A stretch of 6,109 nucleotides of DNA. It comes from Polynucleobacter sp. UBA962 (GTDB lineage Bacteria > Pseudomonadota > Gammaproteobacteria > Burkholderiales > Burkholderiaceae). Both the position numbers and the translations under genes were made by a program. The stretch spans positions 4,402-10,510 of the forward strand of contig DBCI01000053.1 of assembly GCA_002292975.1 (NCBI GenBank), written 5' to 3'. The stretch's first letter is position 1. Every line of letters begins with the position of its first letter. Positions 5,850 to 6,109 of the stretch are shown here, one piece after another. The notes beneath the pieces were generated by a model. That model ran no database searches and was not told the origin of the DNA. It saw nothing but the letters and a program-made list of their open reading frames with translations.

Positions 5850-6109
5850 ATGCTGGCAGTTTCGGTCGAGCACTTGAGTAAGCGCTATGGCAATCTTCTT
5901 GCTTTAAATGATGTTTCATTGCAGGTGCAGGAAGGTGAGTTTTTTGGTCTCTTAGGCCCCAATGGTGCTGGTAAGACAACCCTCATTTCAATCCTCGCTG
6001 GTCTTTGTCGTCCAGATCAGGGCGAGGCCTTCATTATGGGCACCAACGTGCAAAACCATTTTTTAGAGGCGCGCAGAATGTTGGGCGTTGTTCCTCAAGA
6101 ACTGGTATT
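5850..6109 (+). CDS. ABC-2 type transporter ATP-binding protein (3' truncated by window)
   Basis: The first 86 codons of an ABC ATPase are present and the frame is open at the window edge. The protein begins [20 protein letters not shown], with tyrosine Y13 as the likely A-loop. It carries Walker [10 protein letters not shown] at 36-44 and the Q-loop VVPQE with Q83. The short spacing, the [11 protein letters not shown] form and the GVVPQELV segment fit the YadG/CcmA/NodI-like group that pairs with ABC-2 permeases to export small molecules, polysaccharides or antibiotics. It is distinct from MlaF in motif wording. Signature and Walker B motifs are outside the window. The substrate cannot be told. 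It starts two bases after the mlaB stop, preceded by a weak GGAAT purine stretch (5841-5845), and so belongs to the same transcriptional run. From the usual Burkholderiales order I expect its permease gene next. Confidence 0.88.
   Translation, partial: MLAVSVEHLSKRYGNLLALNDVSLQVQEGEFFGLLGPNGAGKTTLISILAGLCRPDQGEAFIMGTNVQNHFLEARRMLGVVPQELV

Noticed and set aside
1..6109. Search for an undescribed system, mobile element, CRISPR array, tRNA or riboswitch.
   Set aside because: Coding density is almost complete, every gene belongs to a well-known family, and gaps are too short to hold structured RNA elements of the usual size.

Overview
The window is one uninterrupted run of nine plus-strand genes from a betaproteobacterium. 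Protein sequences and gene order both point to Burkholderiales. The fairly low GC by eye, with many TTT/AAA/ATT codons, would suit a Polynucleobacter-like member of Burkholderiaceae, but genus is inference. I see no mobile elements, tRNAs, rRNAs, CRISPR arrays or anything resembling a defence locus.

Layout: 1-423 is the 3' end of gltB (glutamate synthase large subunit) and 466-1929 is gltD (small subunit); together they make glutamate from glutamine and 2-oxoglutarate. Six bases after gltD begins a complete Mla gene set for retrograde phospholipid transport between the outer and inner membranes: mlaF (ATPase, 1936-2763), mlaE (permease, 2760-3575), mlaD (inner-membrane MCE ring protein, 3637-4134), mlaA/vacJ (outer-membrane lipoprotein, 4176-4913), mlaC (periplasmic lipid shuttle, about 4967-5584) and mlaB (cytoplasmic STAS subunit, 5587-5847). 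Two bases after mlaB starts the ATPase of a second ABC transporter of the ABC-2 type (5850 to the window edge), whose permease should lie just outside.

How the genes work together: MlaA extracts mislocalised phospholipid from the outer leaflet of the outer membrane, MlaC carries it across the periplasm, and the MlaF-E-D-B complex receives it at the inner membrane using ATP. Unlike in E. coli, where mlaA is unlinked, mlaA here sits between mlaD and mlaC, so all six components are encoded together. No gap between genes exceeds about 61 bases and I find no convincing terminator or promoter inside the window, so co-transcription from gltBD through the second transporter is plausible.

Nothing here looks like an undescribed system. 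What deserves a second look is at the gene junctions: an in-phase A AAA AAA heptamer at the end of mlaC that would shift ribosomes into the mlaB frame, two tiny ORFs that stop on or just after the start codons of mlaD and mlaA, and GTG starts with poor ribosome binding sites on the two exported proteins MlaA and MlaC.
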